64,000 nt of DNA from the NCBI GenBank assembly GCA_027068415.1, contig JAMOTD010000015.1, positions 62,001-126,000 on the forward strand, in the 5' to 3' direction. This document shows, in pieces, positions 61,101 to 64,000 of this stretch. Origin of the DNA: Desulfurobacteriaceae bacterium (GTDB lineage: Bacteria; Aquificota; Aquificia; Desulfurobacteriales; Desulfurobacteriaceae). A model generated the notes under the pieces. The model made no database searches and was not told the DNA's origin. It saw nothing but the letters and a program-made list of their open reading frames with translations. Made by a program: the position numbers and the translations under genes. The first letter of the stretch is position 1, and each line of letters starts with the position of its first letter.

Positions 61101-61266
61101 CTATTTCAACCACACAAGCTCTCCCCTACCAGGAACATACCTACCACTCCTCTTTTCCTTCACTCCTTCCCCGGTCAACTTCAGAATGCAGATTTTCAGG
61201 AGTTATCTTCTCAAGAAGAGAATCTCTTTTTAGAACTACGATGAACCTGTTTCCCCAACTCTTAAC
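61101..61266 (-). pseudogene. Remnant of a mazEF toxin-antitoxin pair
   Basis: Minus strand, frame ending at 61141: VKSWGN then, after an apparent internal deletion, RFIVVLKRDSLLEKITPENLHSEVD...EEW-stop. WGN and SLLEKITPENLH are the start and end motifs of MazE antitoxins. In an overlapping frame follows RYVPGRGELVWLK-stop, the start of MazF (compare RGDIVWL), cut off at 61101. MazF is only about 18 codons and MazE lacks its middle, so both are dead. The remnant fills most of the 290-bp gap between the KamA-like gene and metK. Confidence 0.75.
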
Positions 61267-61337
61267 TCAGCTGAGGTTTGAGAGAAAAATCTTAAAAAGT
61301 TGGTAGGTGTTATCCCTCTTTTGAAACTAAATATAGG

Positions 61338-61365
61338 AAAAACGGGGAAGGAGCTCCCCTCCCCG
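61338..61365 (-). terminator. Rho-independent terminator of metK
   Basis: On the minus strand CGGGGAGGGGAGCTCCTTCCCCG forms a GC-rich stem followed by TTTTTCC, 10 bp after the metK stop. Confidence 0.82.
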
Positions 61366-61374
61366 AAAACTCCA

Positions 61375-62571
61375 CTAATAAACGGTAATCTCTCCGCTGA
61401 CGAGCCTCTTCCAGGTGTTCTTCATGTCGGCGAGGCACTCCCTTACGACTACCTCAACTTTGGGCTGGAAGGCCTGAGGGTTCTCGTCAGTTCTGACCTT
61501 AACGTCAACGGCCAAAGGCTGATTAACCGGCTTACCAATCTGGCTCACCATGTAAACGTAAGCCTCCTCAACCTCCGGAATCTCTTTAACAACCCTCTTT
61601 GCAATCTCGTTTGAGGTGATGTTGTAGAGCTTTCCGACGTGGGTAATCGGGTTCTTTCCTGCAGCCGCCTCAAGGCTCATAGGCCTGTAAGGAGTAATCA
61701 GACCGTTAACCCTGTTGCCCCTTCCGACCTCTCCGTCGTCTCCGGCTTCGGCGCTCGTCCCGGTAACGGTGATGTAAACGTTTCCGCTCTCAAGGTCGTC
61801 GCCGGTATTTATCTCTATCTCAACTTCCCTATCTGTAAACTTCCTTGCCACCTCGTAGGCTATTTTCCTTACGTTCTCCCTTTTCTGTGCGTAGTCGTCA
61901 ACGTCTTTAACGAACCTGTCAACAAAGGCACAGGCTATCGTTATGGTTATCTTCTCCCCGACCCTTACGCCCATTACTTTTACGTCTTCGCCGATTTCGG
62001 GGTGGACCTTCTTGAGCTCCTTGTCGTTTAACCTCTTCTCAATGTGATAAACGACGTTCTCAAGGTCGTCAAAGGGGGCATAGCCTACGCCGAAGGAGGT
62101 ATCGTTTGAAAGGGGAACTCCCTCTTTAAGCTGCCTCATGTAGATGTCAACGAGGTCAACTGAGCCGGGCCTTATGTATGTATGAATCCTTACGTGTTTT
62201 TCGGGGTCTATCGCGTGGATGTTATCCCTGAGCCACTCCTTCGCGCTCTCAACGGCAATTTCGTCAACGGGGATTTTTACTCCCTTGTACTCCTTAATTG
62301 CCCTGCCGGAGAGGAAGATTTCTATGGGCTCAAGGACTTCTCCCCCGCCGAATTTGGGAACGGCACTTCCGCCTACAAGGAGATTTTTGTCAACGTTGTG
62401 GTGGAGGACAAAGCCGAACTTCTCGTAGTAGAACTTACACAGCTCTGCCGAAAGCTTTTCGGCAAGTGCGTCGCAGATCGTGTCGGGGTGACCGAGACCC
62501 TTTCTCTCAACGATTTCAATCTCCTGCCTGTAAACGGGGGTGGTGTCAAGGGGGGTGACCTTTATGTTCAT
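61375..62571 (-). CDS. metK: S-adenosylmethionine synthetase, archaeal type
   Basis: Makes S-adenosylmethionine from ATP and methionine. 398 residues of the archaeal MAT family, not the bacterial MetK family: ERKGLGHPDTICDALAEKLS, HHNVDKNLLVGGSAVPKFGGGE, TGTSAEAGDDGEVGRGNRVNGLITPYRPMSLEAAAGKNP. Aquificota are known to carry this form, presumably by ancient transfer from archaea. The ATG follows GGAGG. The leader is only 46 bp to the next gene, so there is no room for a SAM riboswitch. Confidence 0.94.
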   Translation of the reverse strand: MNIKVTPLDTTPVYRQEIEIVERKGLGHPDTICDALAEKLSAELCKFYYEKFGFVLHHNVDKNLLVGGSAVPKFGGGEVLEPIEIFLSGRAIKEYKGVKIPVDEIAVESAKEWLRDNIHAIDPEKHVRIHTYIRPGSVDLVDIYMRQLKEGVPLSNDTSFGVGYAPFDDLENVVYHIEKRLNDKELKKVHPEIGEDVKVMGVRVGEKITITIACAFVDRFVKDVDDYAQKRENVRKIAYEVARKFTDREVEIEINTGDDLESGNVYITVTGTSAEAGDDGEVGRGNRVNGLITPYRPMSLEAAAGKNPITHVGKLYNITSNEIAKRVVKEIPEVEEAYVYMVSQIGKPVNQPLAVDVKVRTDENPQAFQPKVEVVVRECLADMKNTWKRLVSGEITVY

Positions 62572-62617
62572 TTACCGGCCTCCTTCTACTAACGGGGTTT
62601 AGTGCACCTGAATATTA

Positions 62618-63616
62618 TCAGCAATTTAGGAGCTCCTCAACAACTTCAACCACTCTTTCGGGTTTGAGCTCAACCATACACTTGAAGTGGCCTTCGGGAC
62701 ATTTTTTACCTCCGTGGAGGCCGCAAGGGCGACACTTGAGCCCCTCAACCTCAACGAATTTCCCGGGCCCGTAGGGGAAGAAACCGAATCGGGGGACGGT
62801 TGCCCCGTAAACCTCAACAACCGGAGTCTTAAAGGCGGCGGCAACGTGAACGGGGGAGGAATCGTTTGAAACCAGAAGTCTTGCTCCTTTGATAACAGAG
62901 AAGAACTCTTTGAGAGAGGTTTTCCCGCAAAGGTTAACGGCATTTCCTTCCATGTAGCTGTAAACCTTATCACAGTAGGACTTATCGGCCTTTGAGCCGA
63001 CTATCACAACTTTAAACCCTCTGCCTGTAAGGAACTTCCCGACCTCGGCAAAGTACTCCGGAAGCCAAGCTTTCGTAGGCCATACGGAGCCGGGAGCTAT
63101 TACCGTATAGGCTCTCTCTTTGAGAGAGAAGCGGGAGAGGGTTTTACGGTAGAAGGGCTCTTCAAGGGGGAGCTCTACATCTCTATCGTAAACAATCCCG
63201 TACTCCTCAAGGGGCTTTAACAGGCTCAAGAGCCTCTCAACCTCGTGAAGCCCTTCCCTGAACTCGTGTCTAACCTTATCGGTATAGAAGAAAGAGAAAC
63301 CGGCCCTATCGTAGCCGATTCTCCTGGGAATTCCCGCAAGGAAGAGGATTAGACTTGTTCTGTGGGAGCGGTGGGGGGAGAGGACGAGGGAGTAGCCCTC
63401 TTTCCTTAACCTCTTTGCAAAACCCAAAAGGCCTTTCTTGTCAAATGGGATAACCTTGTCCAAGTAGCCAAAGCCCTCAAAAACCCCTTCAAGCCCTTTT
63501 CTGACGACGAGGTGAACCTTGCTACCGGGAAAGCTCTTTTTTACAGATTTTATGAGAGGAGAGGTAAGGATAAGGTCTCCGAGGAAAGCGGTCTGAAAAA
63601 TGAGGATTTTCTGCAA
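62618..63616 (-). CDS. Glycosyltransferase family 9, LPS heptosyltransferase-like
   Basis: 332 residues of the WaaF/ADP-heptose:LPS heptosyltransferase family: ILIFQTAFLGDLILTSPLIKSVKKSFPG at the start, SPHRSHRTSLILFLAGIPRRIGYD, VIAPGSVWPTKAWLPEYFAEVG and LVSNDSSPVHVAAAFKTPVVEVYG, ending with a cysteine-rich KCRPCGLHGGKKCPEGHFKC often seen in this family. It adds core sugars to lipid A at the inner membrane, in keeping with lptD in the window. Confidence 0.88.
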   Translation of the reverse strand: MQKILIFQTAFLGDLILTSPLIKSVKKSFPGSKVHLVVRKGLEGVFEGFGYLDKVIPFDKKGLLGFAKRLRKEGYSLVLSPHRSHRTSLILFLAGIPRRIGYDRAGFSFFYTDKVRHEFREGLHEVERLLSLLKPLEEYGIVYDRDVELPLEEPFYRKTLSRFSLKERAYTVIAPGSVWPTKAWLPEYFAEVGKFLTGRGFKVVIVGSKADKSYCDKVYSYMEGNAVNLCGKTSLKEFFSVIKGARLLVSNDSSPVHVAAAFKTPVVEVYGATVPRFGFFPYGPGKFVEVEGLKCRPCGLHGGKKCPEGHFKCMVELKPERVVEVVEELLNC

Positions 63617-63695
63617 TTTTTCGCTCCGTGAAGGGAAATAGCGAGTTATTACAGAATAAGTTTACAGGAGGGAAAGCGACAGGAATTACCTGAAG

Positions 63696-63773
63696 TGGTC
63701 GGGGCGGGGGGATTTGAACCCCCGGCCTCTTGGTCCCGAACCAAGCGCGCTGACCAGGCTGCGCCACGCCCCG
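63696..63773 (-). tRNA. tRNA-Pro (anticodon CGG), CCA encoded
   Basis: The minus strand folds as a full cloverleaf of 78 nt: acceptor CGGGGCG/CGCCCCG, anticodon stem CTTGG/CCAAG with loop TTCGGGA (anticodon CGG), T arm GGGGG-TTCAAAT-CCCCC, then A and genomic CCA. C1-G72 is normal for bacterial tRNA-Pro. The overlapping ORF-track entry at 63522-63779 is an artefact. Confidence 0.95.
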
Positions 63774-63792
63774 TGCCATCTAAAAGATAGCC

Positions 63793-64000
63793 TTAAAAGA
63801 GCTCCTTTTCAAGTTTAGCAAGCAGAGTCTCCATTGCCTTTAGGTGAGAAGGAAGTCTTTCAAATATTTCCTCTGCAAGCTCCTCAAGGTAAACGTGAAC
63901 GCTTAAATTCCTATCATTTAGAATTGAAAGCCACTCATCTTGGTCGTCTATAAGCCCCAAGGAGAAGGCCTCTTTTAAACAGCCTCTCGGAGAGCGGCAG
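63793..64000 (-). CDS. Nucleotidyltransferase substrate-binding protein (HI0074-like), C-terminal fragment
   Basis: Runs off the window; about 68 codons are present. SPRGCLKEAFSLGLIDDQDEWLSILNDRNLSVHVYLEELAEEIFERLPSHL is typical of the HI0074/NTase_sub_bind helical family, which pairs with a small MNT nucleotidyltransferase as a toxin-antitoxin-like module. The partner would lie beyond base 64000 on the upstream side. It ends 20 bp before the tRNA-Pro 5' end. Confidence 0.75.
   Translation of the reverse strand, partial: CRSPRGCLKEAFSLGLIDDQDEWLSILNDRNLSVHVYLEELAEEIFERLPSHLKAMETLLAKLEKELF

Noticed and set aside
62572-62617. SAM riboswitch ahead of metK
   Set aside because: Only 46 bp of leader before the next gene and no conserved fold visible.
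63522-63779. 85-aa minus-strand ORF over the tRNA-Pro
   Set aside because: It translates the tRNA gene and overlaps the glycosyltransferase start.

Overview
The window looks like the chromosome of an anaerobic, thermophilic, Gram-negative chemolithoautotroph of the Aquificota, most likely the Desulfurobacteriaceae (Thermovibrio/Desulfurobacterium type). The placement is inferred from gene content: an archaeal-type S-adenosylmethionine synthetase, a monofunctional nickel CO dehydrogenase (CooS), NfnAB-type flavin oxidoreductases, LptD and heptosyltransferase for an LPS outer membrane, a sigma-54 promoter with NtrC machinery, and two MotB proteins. Coding is very dense. ATGA/GTGA/TTGA stop-start overlaps and purine-rich ribosome binding sites are frequent. 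No complete mobile element, CRISPR array or rRNA gene was seen.

Layout. 1-5.9 kb: start of leuS, a membrane thioredoxin, a beta-CASP nuclease, then two type IV pilins (the first behind a sigma-54 promoter with two upstream palindromes), an ABC exporter and a pilus-linked periplasmic protein. 5.9-15.6 kb: lptD, a UbiK/phasin-like protein with UbiB, a SPOUT methyltransferase, a divergent NfnB / NfnA-NfnB locus, a phosphatase and sfsA. 15.6-19.2 kb: a NifX-like protein, cooS, a YgbA-like protein and a Crp/Fnr regulator. 19.2-26.1 kb: a leftward run hisD-pyrB-cytochrome c-pyrC-protease-carD-PIN/TRAM-ispD-crp. 26.1-32.8 kb: decayed DNA, then a small exported ORF ending RASP, secA, NlpC/P60, degP and a sigma-70 factor. 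32.8-45.6 kb (leftward): motA-motB-motB, glcD, a wzz/SLBB/YjbE/YjbH polysaccharide operon, and trkA-trkH. 45.6-54.3 kb (rightward): murJ, lgt, ilvE, a RACo-like protein, gspG, rlmB and an NtrB/NtrC pair. 54.4-64 kb: a ferredoxin gene with an in-frame TGA, hemE with a radical SAM protein, a metallo-beta-lactamase protein, a coiled-coil/RelE-like protein, a KamA-like protein, a mazEF remnant, metK, a heptosyltransferase, tRNA-Pro and a partial HI0074-like antitoxin.

Two places look undescribed. (1) Directly upstream of secA is an 84-codon ORF with a signal sequence that ends ...PPRASP-stop. Immediately after it, CTCCTCC can pair with the secA Shine-Dalgarno GGAGGAG. This is the architecture of the SecM secretion monitor. 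(2) The ferredoxin gene at 54.4-55.0 kb continues through an in-frame TGA for another 115 codons with two more 4Fe-4S motifs. A hairpin starts 12 nt after the TGA and its loop GU falls at nucleotides 23-24 counted from the U of UGA, as in E. coli fdhF SECIS, so this is a candidate selenocysteine polyferredoxin. Its upstream region carries TTGAT-N4-GTCAA, the same operator form found upstream of cooS, and a Crp/Fnr regulator with an FNR-like recognition helix lies close to cooS. CODH and this ferredoxin may therefore form one regulon and possibly one electron-transfer unit.
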